Source: a bacterium
GTDB taxonomy: Bacteria > UBA9089 > JASEGY01
NCBI GenBank assembly: GCA_030019105.1
Contig: JASEGY010000281.1
Coordinates: forward strand, 1-5,097
DNA length: 5,097 nt
Direction: 5' to 3'
The notes under the pieces were generated by a model. That model worked only from the letters and a program-made list of their open reading frames with translations, was not told the origin of the DNA and did not search any database. The translations under genes were made by a program, and so were the position numbers. Positions 1-5,097 of the stretch are shown piece after piece. Numbering within the stretch: position 1 is the first letter of the stretch; the number at the start of each line of letters is the position of its first letter.

Positions 1-44
1 CTGGTGAGTGGTAGTCTGGTAAATACCAGGCCACCACTCACCAG
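1..44. repeat. Long near-perfect hairpin at the left edge
   Basis: Bases 1-12 (CTGGTGAGTGGT) and 33-44 (ACCACTCACCAG) are exact reverse complements. Inside them, 16-20 (CTGGT) pairs with 25-29 (ACCAG) around an AAAT loop, with a G-C and a G-T pair at 14/31 and 15/30 and a single mismatch at 13/32. Nearly the whole 44 bases therefore fold as one stem. The window begins exactly at the outer end of the stem, so it may continue further left; the ACAACC that follows on the right would need GGTTGT before base 1. There is no T-run after it, so it is not a typical terminator. It most resembles a dispersed intergenic palindromic repeat; any function is unknown. Confidence 0.85.
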
Positions 45-77
45 ACAACCAGACAACCAGACAACCAGACACCAGAC
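41..77. repeat. 8-bp tandem repeat, unit CCAGACAA
   Basis: Three exact copies of CCAGACAA lie at 41-64, followed by two shortened copies (CCAGACA at 65-71 and CCAGAC at 72-77). The array shares its first four bases with the right arm of the hairpin at 1-44, so hairpin and array look like one composite element. The unit contains CCAG, which also occurs in the hairpin arms, suggesting the element grew by slippage from one core. It lies just before the start of the ABC exporter gene and leaves only 17 bp for a ribosome binding region. Confidence 0.85.
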
Positions 78-94
78 TCGAAACTTACCTGGAA

Positions 95-1813
95 ATGAAC
101 GCTTATCTTAGACTTTTAAATTACGTTAAGCCATACCGCTGGATGCTTTTAGTCGCTTTTATCTGCATGGGAGTTGGTTCGGCTTGCACCCTGGCTCTCC
201 CGTGGATGATACGCAATCTTATCCAGAAGGCCTTAGATGCAAACGACCTGACGAGCTTAAACTTAGTTATTTTAATTTCAGCTATTATTGTTGTTATCTT
301 AGCCGTAGCCAGCTATGGGGAACAGTTCTTGATGAATTATGTTGCCCAGCGAATTATTTTTACTCTCAGAAACCAGATATTTACCAGGTTGACTACCTTA
401 TCTTTAAAATATCATATCAGCCAGCGAACCGGTGAAATGATGTCGAGGGTGATCAATGATGTGAATATTCTCCAGGGCTTTATTGACTCAACAGTAGTCA
501 GACTTATTCAAGAACCTTTAGTTCTTTTGGGCGGTATTGGCTTTCTCTTTTATCTTCACTGGAAACTGGCCTTACTTTCCCTTGTCCTGGGACCACTTAT
601 TGCGATAAGTATCACTAAATTCGGCCAAAAAATGCGCAAGGTATCTATGCGGATTCAGGAAAAAATGGCTGATTTAACTGCTCTCCTAAACGAGGTTATC
701 AGGGGCATTCAAGTAGTTAAACTCTTTGGTAGAGAAGGCTATGAGAATAATCGATTTGAGCAGGAAAACCAAAGATATTTCAAGCTTTATCTTAAAGGGA
801 CCAAGTTGCAAGCGGCTTCTACCCCCAGTATTGAACTCCTCGGTTCGATGGGCATTATCATCGTCCTCTGGTATGGAGGCCGCGAAGTTATCGCCGGCCA
901 TCTGACCACTGGCGATTTGATTACCTTTGCCCTTTACTTACTGACTATCTCTATGCCGCTGCGAAGGTTGTCCAGGGCTAATATGGCTATTCAGCAAGCG
1001 GCCGTAGCCGGAACACGAATATTCCAAATTATTGATCTTCAGGAAACCCTGCCTGAGGTTCCTGATGCTGCTAAGATAGAACCACTATCCGGCAAGATAG
1101 AATTCTTAAATACTTCTTTTGGCTACAATGGTCAGAATGTTCTCCATCAGATAAACCTGGAAATCAAGCCAGGGGAAGTGATTGCGCTGGTGGGGCCGTC
1201 AGGTGGGGGGAAAACAAGCCTGACAGAGCTTATCACCAGGATGTTTGACCCTACTTCCGGCTGCGTAATGATAGATGGCTATGATCTAAAGAAGTTAAAT
1301 TTAGAATCTCTGAGGAGACAGATTGCGGTTGTTCCCCAGCAGACGATCCTCTTTTCCGGCACCGTTGCTGAAAATATCGGTTATGGCCGGGCTGATGCCT
1401 CTTTTGACGATATCGTTGAAGCGGCTAAGGCCGCTAATGCCCATAACTTTATTATTAAGCTGGAAGACGGATATAATACTCCTATTGGAGAGGATGGGGT
1501 CAAGCTATCGGGAGGAGAGCGGCAGAGGCTGGCTATTGCCCGGGCCATTATTCGACAGCCGGCCATACTCATCCTTGATGAAGCTACCTCAAATCTTGAT
1601 ACGGAATCTGAGGCCTTAGTGCAGGATGCCCTGTCCCGGATAATGAGGCATCAAACCACTATTGTGGTGGCCCACAGGCTTTCAACTGTGGTCAGGGCAG
1701 ATAGAATCGCAGTCATTAATAAGGGGCAAATTGTAGAAATTGGCCGGCATAAAGAATTGTTGGCCAGAGGTGAACTATACAAGATATTGTATGAGGGACA
1801 GGTAATGGAGTAA
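95..1813 (+). CDS. msbA: MsbA-type lipid exporter (ABC permease-ATPase fusion)
   Basis: This 572-residue protein is a half-transporter of the type that dimerises in the inner membrane and uses ATP to flip lipid A or another lipid. The N-terminal exporter domain has about six membrane segments (near residues 15-37, 57-75, 137-153, 156-172, 247-262 and 271-289). The C-terminal ATPase (about 330-570) has Walker A GPSGGGKT at 367-374, Q-loop Q415, signature LSGGERQR at 471-478, Walker B ILILDE at 491-496, D-loop SNLD at 499-502 and switch H527. All catalytic residues are present and the length is normal for MsbA. The ATG at 95 gives a usual N-terminus, though only a weak TGGA stands before it. 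lpxI follows after 6 bp, which supports a lipid A role. Multidrug exporters of the same subfamily have the same motifs, so the substrate is inferred from the neighbour. Confidence 0.93.
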   Translation: MNAYLRLLNYVKPYRWMLLVAFICMGVGSACTLALPWMIRNLIQKALDANDLTSLNLVILISAIIVVILAVASYGEQFLMNYVAQRIIFTLRNQIFTRLTTLSLKYHISQRTGEMMSRVINDVNILQGFIDSTVVRLIQEPLVLLGGIGFLFYLHWKLALLSLVLGPLIAISITKFGQKMRKVSMRIQEKMADLTALLNEVIRGIQVVKLFGREGYENNRFEQENQRYFKLYLKGTKLQAASTPSIELLGSMGIIIVLWYGGREVIAGHLTTGDLITFALYLLTISMPLRRLSRANMAIQQAAVAGTRIFQIIDLQETLPEVPDAAKIEPLSGKIEFLNTSFGYNGQNVLHQINLEIKPGEVIALVGPSGGGKTSLTELITRMFDPTSGCVMIDGYDLKKLNLESLRRQIAVVPQQTILFSGTVAENIGYGRADASFDDIVEAAKAANAHNFIIKLEDGYNTPIGEDGVKLSGGERQRLAIARAIIRQPAILILDEATSNLDTESEALVQDALSRIMRHQTTIVVAHRLSTVVRADRIAVINKGQIVEIGRHKELLARGELYKILYEGQVME

Positions 1814-1819
1814 TTAATT

Positions 1820-2614
1820 ATGAATAAGGTTGGTCTTATTGCCGGAGGAGGGGGAATCCCGTTACTTCTGGCCAGAGAGATTAAAAAGAAGGAAGAATGC
1901 CTCATCGTCATAGATGTAACCAAAGATAATCGCTTTGAGGGAGAAATAGACCCGGTCTACCACCTTGGTTTAGGGAGAATAAATGAAATCATTCAGACCT
2001 TGCATCGGGAAAAGGTGGAAAGAATTATTATGATCGGGAAGGTAGATAAAGGGATACTTTTTGCTCAACCTGACCTGGATGAGCGGACCTATTTCTTGCT
2101 TAAAAAACTGCCCAATAGAAACGACACCTCCATTATGCAAGCCATAGTTAATGAATTGGAAGGGGAAGGGATAAATGTCCTGGACCAGACTAAATATCTT
2201 TCAGAATGGCAGCCATCAAAAGGGGTTTTGACTAAAAAGGAACCAAACCCTTCCCAGGAGCGGGATATTGAGTATGGTTTATCCATGGCCCGAAAAATAG
2301 CCGAGCTTGATATTGGTCAAACAGTAGTAGTTAAGGAACAAACTATTCTGGCTGTAGAAGCCATTGAGGGGACGGATGCCGCTATTCAACGGGGAGGGAA
2401 GTTAGGTGGAGACGGCGTAGTAGTAGTGAAGGTGAGTCGTCCTTATCATGATGTCCGCTTTGACGTCCCGGCCGTAGGTGTAGATACCATTACTACTATG
2501 AGGGAAGTTAAGGCCGCCGTGCTGGCTGTTGAGGCCAGAATGACCTTGATGGTGGAAAGAGACCGGGTGCTGGAAGAGGCCAATAATGATGGGATTATTA
2601 TCGTGGCGGTTTAG
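1820..2614 (+). CDS. lpxI: LpxI, UDP-2,3-diacylglucosamine hydrolase
   Basis: LpxI cleaves UDP-2,3-diacylglucosamine to lipid X and UMP in the cytoplasm, the fourth step of lipid A synthesis, in bacteria that lack the unrelated LpxH. The 264-residue protein has the family layout: a glycine-rich start LIAGGGGIP (6-14), the GRINEII and IMIGKVDKG stretches (52-58, 71-78), LPNRNDTSIM near 97-106, and a C-terminal half with VVVKEQTILAVEAIEGTD (169-186), RGGKLGG (191-197) and VKVSRPYHDVRFDVPAVG (203-220). From memory of the family, the conserved Asp in the RFDVP stretch (D215 here) is the one tied to catalysis. GGAG at 1807-1810, inside the end of the exporter gene, lies 9 bp before the ATG, so translation and transcription are probably coupled to it. 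Length is normal and no damage is visible. Confidence 0.93.
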   Translation: MNKVGLIAGGGGIPLLLAREIKKKEECLIVIDVTKDNRFEGEIDPVYHLGLGRINEIIQTLHREKVERIIMIGKVDKGILFAQPDLDERTYFLLKKLPNRNDTSIMQAIVNELEGEGINVLDQTKYLSEWQPSKGVLTKKEPNPSQERDIEYGLSMARKIAELDIGQTVVVKEQTILAVEAIEGTDAAIQRGGKLGGDGVVVVKVSRPYHDVRFDVPAVGVDTITTMREVKAAVLAVEARMTLMVERDRVLEEANNDGIIIVAV

Positions 2615-2621
2615 TATATTT

Positions 2622-2640
2622 AAGTTTCGAGTTTCGAGTT
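2622..2640. repeat. Short tandem repeat, unit GTTTCGA
   Basis: Two full copies and a partial third copy of GTTTCGA lie at 2624-2640, starting 9 bp after the lpxI stop codon. The first ten bases (AAGTTTCGAG, 2622-2631) are the exact reverse complement of 77-86 (CTCGAAACTT), just before the exporter gene. The same motif therefore brackets the msbA-lpxI pair in inverted orientation. This could be chance or a dispersed intergenic repeat; two copies are too few to decide. Confidence 0.65.
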
Positions 2641-2663
2641 AAAAGCTTGCGGGATCTGATTGC

Positions 2664-2681
2664 TCAGGATATTTATCCTGA
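2664..2681. promoter_or_regulatory. 18-bp dyad, possible operator or small hairpin
   Basis: TCAGGATA at 2664-2671 and TATCCTGA at 2674-2681 are exact reverse complements separated by TT. As RNA, a 2-base loop is tight, so the loop would open by a base pair or two. As DNA it is a good dyad for a dimeric DNA-binding protein. It lies about 140 bp before the hicB start and 50 bp after lpxI, in a spacer where a promoter for the hicB-pst genes would be expected. HicB proteins bind DNA through a ribbon-helix-helix domain and commonly repress their own genes, so self-binding here is possible but unproven. No T-run follows, so it is not a normal terminator. Confidence 0.4.
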
Positions 2682-2720
2682 ACGATCGGTGGTACATTCT
2701 TCGCCTCTGACACCTGAACG

Positions 2721-2751
2721 CTTACAGATAATGAAATATAAAGGATATACT
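2721..2751 (+). promoter_or_regulatory. Weak candidate promoter for hicB-pst genes
   Basis: TATACT at 2746-2751 matches the bacterial -10 box at five of six positions. CTTACA at 2721-2726 matches the -35 box at four of six, but the 19-bp spacing is longer than ideal. A start near 2758 would leave a leader of about 64 bases before hicB. The AT-rich surroundings make chance matches easy, so this is a weak call. No direct-repeat Pho box was recognised by eye here or before pstS. Confidence 0.2.
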
Positions 2752-2829
2752 GCTGAAATTGAATATGATGTAAAGGATATTCTTAGATATCTTGAGGCTG
2801 AGGAAGGAGGAGAGGAAGGATATGAATGA
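2731..2829 (+). pseudogene. Probable remnant of a HicB-type gene (N-terminus only)
   Basis: The reading frame from ATG 2731 begins MKYKGYTAEIEYDVKD, which closely resembles the usual first residues of HicB-family antitoxins as I know them (KYKGY, then IEYD). After that the frame encodes a low-complexity tail (ILRYLEAEEGGEEGYE) that does not resemble the family. It ends at 2829, eight bases inside the next gene. The tail falls on the purine-rich ribosome binding region of the following gene, which argues against it being real protein. Reading in the frame of the downstream gene from 2777 gives IFLDILRLR, loosely like the next part of HicB, so a small frameshift near 2774 may be one of the lesions. 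The frame is open upstream to a TTG at 2647, but no family resemblance was seen there and no clear ribosome binding site precedes 2731. It could also be a real short peptide; a decayed fragment is more likely. Confidence 0.4.
2805..2815 (+). promoter_or_regulatory. Ribosome binding site that sets the hicB start
   Basis: AGGAGG (2805-2810) and GAGG (2812-2815) lie 11 and 6 bases before the ATG at 2822. This favours ATG 2822 over the in-frame TTG at 2792, which lies upstream of both and has no such signal. Starting at 2822 also removes a charged ten-residue leader absent from ordinary HicB proteins. Confidence 0.7.
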
Positions 2830-3187
2830 AGTGAGAAAATATGAAATTGATATTTTCCCTGATCCGGAAGACCAGAGTTGGTTCTGCGCCAGAGTACCCG
2901 ATATTCCCACTATTTTTACTGGAGGGGCATCCTCTGAGGAGGCGCTCAAGAATGCAAAAGAGGCTATTAATGGCTACTTAGATGTCTGTGCAGAGGATAA
3001 CCTTCCTGTTCCGGAACCAACAAGGTTTTACACTGAAGAACTTGCTGTACGATTTCCAAAGGGTTTGCACCGTGCCATAATAAAAGAAGCAGAACAAAAG
3101 GAGGTGAGCATTAACGAGTTGATTATATCTCTTTTAAGCCGGACTATGATCAACATACAGGGGAGTAAAACTAAAGCGAAAGTATGA
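2822..3187 (+). CDS. hicB: HicB-like antitoxin / DNA-binding protein, no hicA nearby
   Basis: This 121-residue protein has the two-part HicB layout. An N-terminal partial RNase H-like fold (about residues 5-64) contains YEIDIFPDPEDQSWFCARVP, followed by TGGASSEEALKNAKEAINGYLD. A C-terminal segment (about 68-107, with LAVRFPKGLHRAIIKEAEQ and VSINELIISLL) has the look of a ribbon-helix-helix DNA-binding domain. Known HicB proteins neutralise the mRNA-cutting toxin HicA and repress their own operon. No HicA-like reading frame is visible upstream (2615-2821) or downstream, where pstS starts after 12 bp, so this looks like a solitary antitoxin. Its placement suggests it may act as a transcription regulator of the genes that follow, or may be a leftover of a lost toxin-antitoxin pair. 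The last dozen residues (INIQGSKTKAKV) form a basic tail. The family call is firm; the role is not. Confidence 0.85.
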   Translation: MNEVRKYEIDIFPDPEDQSWFCARVPDIPTIFTGGASSEEALKNAKEAINGYLDVCAEDNLPVPEPTRFYTEELAVRFPKGLHRAIIKEAEQKEVSINELIISLLSRTMINIQGSKTKAKV

Positions 3188-3199
3188 GGAGGTTAAAAG

Positions 3200-4042
3200 A
3201 TGCGAAAAGGTCTAATGTCATTAGTGGCAGGTTTTATGTGTTTGAGCCTGATCGGCTGCGGGAAAGGCCATGATAAGGCAAATTCTATCCAGATCAAAGG
3301 TTCGGACACGATGGTCAACCTTGTTCAGGCCTGGACTGAGGCCTTTATGGAGGCCAATCTTGGTTCTTATATCGCTGTCACCGGGGGTGGATCAGGAACC
3401 GGAATCGCGGCGCTTCTTAACGGAACATGCGATATCGCTATGTGCTCCAGGAAGATGAAGGGGAAAGAAATAGAACTGGCTAGGGAAAATGGGATTGAGC
3501 CAAAAGAGATGACAGTTGCCCTTGATGGATTAGCCGTAGTTGTCCATCCCTCTAATCCGATTGAAGGACTTACCATTTCGCAGCTCTCTGATATCTTCAC
3601 CGGCAAGGTCACAAATTGGAAAGATGTGGGTGGTAAAGAAGGGAAGATTCTGGTTGCTTCCCGTGAGGTTAACTCCGGGACGCATGTTTATTTCAAAGAA
3701 CATGTGCTTGCTAAGAAAGAGTACGGTGCAGAGGCCTTACTTATGCCATCTTCCCAGGCAGTGGCGGACGAAGTGGCCCAAAATCAAAATGCTATCGGCT
3801 ACTATGGAATGGGTTATATTAGTCCCAACCAGAAGGCAATTAAGGTAGCCAAAGACGAAAACTCCCTCTTTGTCGCCCCCATTCTCGATAATGTAACAAA
3901 TGGCGATTATCATATTTCCCGGCCTTTGCTGATATATACTAATGGAGAACCCACCGGGCTGGTAAAGAAATTCCTCGATTTTGTCTTGAGTGCAGAAGGA
4001 CAGGAGATTGTTAAAAAGATCGATTTTGTGCCGGTAATTTAA
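3200..4042 (+). CDS. pstS: PstS phosphate-binding lipoprotein
   Basis: PstS captures phosphate outside the inner membrane and delivers it to the PstCA channel. The 280-residue protein starts with a lipoprotein signal: MRK, a hydrophobic stretch, and lipobox LIGC with the lipid-carrying cysteine at 20. The mature part is a substrate-binding protein of the PstS-like family with the expected ligand loops: IKGSDTM (32-38), TGGGSGTGIAALLNG (61-75), DIAMCSR (78-84) and SREVNSGTH (154-162). FTGKVTNWKDVGG (133-145) and the AIGYYGMGYI stretch (198-207) are also typical. DIAMCSR has Arg where the classic E. coli-type protein has an Asp after the Ser, a variant I believe is common in shorter PstS-like proteins. 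AGGAGGT at 3187-3193 lies 6 bases before the ATG. The 12-bp gap after hicB leaves no room for a separate promoter, so co-transcription is likely. Confidence 0.93.
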   Translation: MRKGLMSLVAGFMCLSLIGCGKGHDKANSIQIKGSDTMVNLVQAWTEAFMEANLGSYIAVTGGGSGTGIAALLNGTCDIAMCSRKMKGKEIELARENGIEPKEMTVALDGLAVVVHPSNPIEGLTISQLSDIFTGKVTNWKDVGGKEGKILVASREVNSGTHVYFKEHVLAKKEYGAEALLMPSSQAVADEVAQNQNAIGYYGMGYISPNQKAIKVAKDENSLFVAPILDNVTNGDYHISRPLLIYTNGEPTGLVKKFLDFVLSAEGQEIVKKIDFVPVI

Positions 4043-4048
4043 GGGAGG
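4043..4048 (+). promoter_or_regulatory. Ribosome binding site that favours a TTG start for pstC
   Basis: GGGAGG ends directly against the ATG at 4049, giving zero spacing, which is too close for normal initiation. The in-frame TTG at 4055 is 6 bases away, the same spacing seen for pstS and possible for hicB in this window. The TTG is therefore the better-supported start, despite the rarer codon. Confidence 0.6.
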
Positions 4049-4054
4049 ATGATT

Positions 4055-4942
4055 TTGCTAACAAAGCGATGGAGCAAACAGCGTCTTAAAGAGGGCTTAA
4101 TTGAAAATATTGTTAAGCTCAGCGGGGTAACTTGCATCATTATAGTGACTTTAATCTTCCTTTTCCTTCTTAAAGAAGGGCTTTTTATGTTTAAGGTAGT
4201 CACCCCTCTTGATTTCCTGTTTGGCAAGGCCTGGCATCCTATTTCCGAGCCGCCTTCTTTTGGTATCCTGCCTCTTATTCTTGGCTCTTTTTTTGTCACT
4301 GGAGGAGCCGCCCTTCTGGCGTTACCCTTAGGAATAGCCTGCGCTGTTTTTATTGCCGAGATTGCTTCCCCAAAAGTGAAAGAGGTTGTCAAGGTAGGGG
4401 TGGAATTCCTGGCGGCTATCCCCAGCGTAGTAATTGGGTTTATTGGGATGGTGGTTTTAGCGCCGGTAGTACAGACCTTATTTGATCTTCCCACCGGCCT
4501 GACAGCCCTGACAGGTTCTGTTATGCTGGCTCTGATGTCTATGCCTACTATTGTGAGTATTACCGAAGACGCGATTACGGCTGTTCCCAAACAGTACCGG
4601 GAAGCGGCCCTGGCCATAGGGGCAACTAAATGGCAAATGATCTGGCGGGTGGTTCTCAGGGCGGCCTACCCGGGGATAATTGCCGGTTGTATGTTAGGGA
4701 TAGGACGGGTGATCGGAGAAACGATGGCTGTAATGATGATCACCGGAAATGCAGCCAGGATCCCTCACTCGTTGTTCCAGCCGGTAAGGACACTTACCGC
4801 CACCATTGCCGCTGAAATGGGAGAAACTGTCCAGGGCAGCGACCATTATGCGGCCCTCTTTGCCATCGGCCTTGTGCTTTTTGCAATCAGCTTTGTAATA
4901 AACCTTACGGCAGACATCTTTTTGCATAGGGAGATAAGATAA
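4055..4942 (+). CDS. pstC: PstC phosphate ABC transporter permease
   Basis: PstC forms, with PstA, the membrane channel through which phosphate is driven by the ATPase PstB. The protein is 295 residues from TTG 4055, or 297 from ATG 4049; the ribosome binding site favours the TTG. It has about six membrane segments (near residues 18-40, 70-94, 112-138, 149-166, 206-230 and 265-288). A periplasmic loop in the first third contains FGKAWHPISEPPSFGILPL, a stretch typical of PstC. The FLAAIPSVVIGF motif (about 118-129) and the cytoplasmic coupling loop EAALAIGATKW (about 183-193), which docks on PstB, are intact. A GRVIGETMAV stretch (about 217-226) matches the conserved family segment. It starts 12 bp after pstS (6 bp from ATG). 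The protein looks complete. PstA has a similar fold but lacks the large loop, and the gene order also fits PstC. Confidence 0.92.
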   Translation: MLTKRWSKQRLKEGLIENIVKLSGVTCIIIVTLIFLFLLKEGLFMFKVVTPLDFLFGKAWHPISEPPSFGILPLILGSFFVTGGAALLALPLGIACAVFIAEIASPKVKEVVKVGVEFLAAIPSVVIGFIGMVVLAPVVQTLFDLPTGLTALTGSVMLALMSMPTIVSITEDAITAVPKQYREAALAIGATKWQMIWRVVLRAAYPGIIAGCMLGIGRVIGETMAVMMITGNAARIPHSLFQPVRTLTATIAAEMGETVQGSDHYAALFAIGLVLFAISFVINLTADIFLHREIR

Positions 4943-4946
4943 GAGG

Positions 4947-5043
4947 GATCAGGAGTCAGAGGTCAGGGGGCAGGATGCAATGTTAGATGGCGCGTAATGT
5001 GACCAACCTTGAACCCCTGACTCCTGCCCCCTGACCCCTGATC
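4947..5043. repeat. Inverted arrays of a 7-bp repeat between pstC and pstA
   Basis: Four back-to-back 7-base units lie at 4947-4974 (GATCAGG, AGTCAGA, GGTCAGG, GGGCAGG). Four units of the reverse complement type lie at 5014-5041 (CCCCTGA, CTCCTGC, CCCCTGA, CCCCTGA), followed by TC. The arms can pair in more than one register: 4961-4975 with 5022-5036 is an exact 15-bp match, while 4947-4959 with 5031-5043 matches at 12 of 13. The 38 bases between the arrays (4976-5013) show no gene and no further symmetry. It begins 4 bp after the pstC stop and fills most of the spacer. No T-run follows, so it is unlikely to be a standard terminator. It resembles the short heptamer repeats known from some other bacteria, such as heterocystous cyanobacteria, but no relation is shown. 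Confidence 0.85.
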
Positions 5044-5051
5044 ATTCTATA

Positions 5052-5097
5052 GTGGTTAAGAAAAAGATTTTGGGGTTGGCTATCCTTTGGAGTTCAG
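5052..5097 (+). CDS. pstA: Probable start of pstA permease, cut by window edge
   Basis: The frame from GTG 5052 reads MVKKKILGLAILWSS and runs off the window. A few lysines followed by a hydrophobic stretch with LAILWSS resembles the beginning of PstA, whose first membrane segment commonly contains a similar leucine, tryptophan and serine/alanine pattern. The position directly after pstC is where pstA is expected in a pst operon. An in-frame stop at 5010-5012 limits how far upstream the start can lie. CTG at 5031 is the only other plausible start and would be inside the repeat. No Shine-Dalgarno sequence precedes the GTG; the bases before it are TCATTCTATA. Only 15 codons are visible, so another membrane or exported protein is possible. 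Confidence 0.5.
   Translation, partial: MVKKKILGLAILWSS

Noticed and set aside
41..77. Possible CRISPR array
   Set aside because: The units are 8 bp and directly adjoining, with no spacers; this is a simple tandem repeat.
2664..2681. Fur, LexA or Pho box
   Set aside because: The dyad does not match the GATAAT-type, CTGT-N8-ACAG or CTGTCAT-type consensus sequences known to me.
2647..2730. Coding sequence from TTG 2647 as part of a 60-residue protein
   Set aside because: The start codon is weak with no ribosome site, the stretch overlaps the dyad, and its residues match no family I recognise; only the part from 2731 has family resemblance.
2615..2821. hicA toxin gene upstream of hicB
   Set aside because: No frame on either strand in this spacer shows the short HicA pattern with its GSHH-like motif; the only notable frame resembles a HicB N-terminus.
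3078..3198. Separate promoter for pstS inside the end of hicB
   Set aside because: I saw no convincing pair of -35 and -10 boxes or repeated Pho box there; the tight 12-bp gap fits read-through from upstream.
4039..4617. 192-codon reading frame on the minus strand
   Set aside because: It lies opposite pstC, whose protein has clear family motifs; the minus-strand product is low in recognisable pattern and rich in Arg, Thr, Ile and Pro, typical of a shadow frame.
4961..5036. Rho-independent terminator after pstC
   Set aside because: The 15-bp arms are separated by 46 bases and no T-run follows; a probable pstA continues on the same strand.

Overview
The window suggests a Gram-negative (diderm) bacterium. 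It carries two genes of lipid A / lipopolysaccharide supply (an MsbA-type exporter and LpxI) and a lipoprotein-type phosphate-binding protein. Base composition is moderate, by eye a little under half G+C. Nothing here names a phylum. The use of LpxI rather than LpxH, and the intergenic spacers full of 7-8 bp tandem repeats, would fit a poorly studied lineage, but that is inference. All recognised genes lie on the + strand.

Layout: 1-94 is a spacer with a long near-perfect hairpin (1-44) and an 8-bp tandem repeat (41-77). 95-1813 is an MsbA-like ABC exporter, followed after 6 bp by lpxI (1820-2614), so the two are almost certainly one transcription unit. 2615-2821 is a spacer of about 207 bp holding a GTTTCGA tandem repeat, an 18-bp dyad and what looks like a broken N-terminal piece of a HicB-type antitoxin gene. 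2822-3187 is an intact hicB-like antitoxin gene with no hicA toxin gene beside it. It runs with a 12-bp gap into pstS (3200-4042), which runs with a 12-bp gap into pstC (4055-4942, or from 4049). A spacer of about 109 bp follows, made largely of two facing arrays of a 7-bp repeat (4947-5043). At the right edge the first 15 codons of a probable pstA begin at a GTG (5052).

How the genes work together: the first pair acts on the outer membrane, LpxI producing lipid X for lipid A synthesis and the MsbA-like protein flipping lipid A or a related lipid across the inner membrane. The second group is the start of a high-affinity phosphate importer, PstS binding phosphate outside the membrane and PstC/PstA forming the channel. 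The ATPase PstB is expected beyond the window. The least ordinary points are the HicB-type DNA-binding protein placed as the apparent first gene of the phosphate operon, and the repeat array placed between pstC and pstA. I found no convincing new multi-gene system; the main genes belong to known families.
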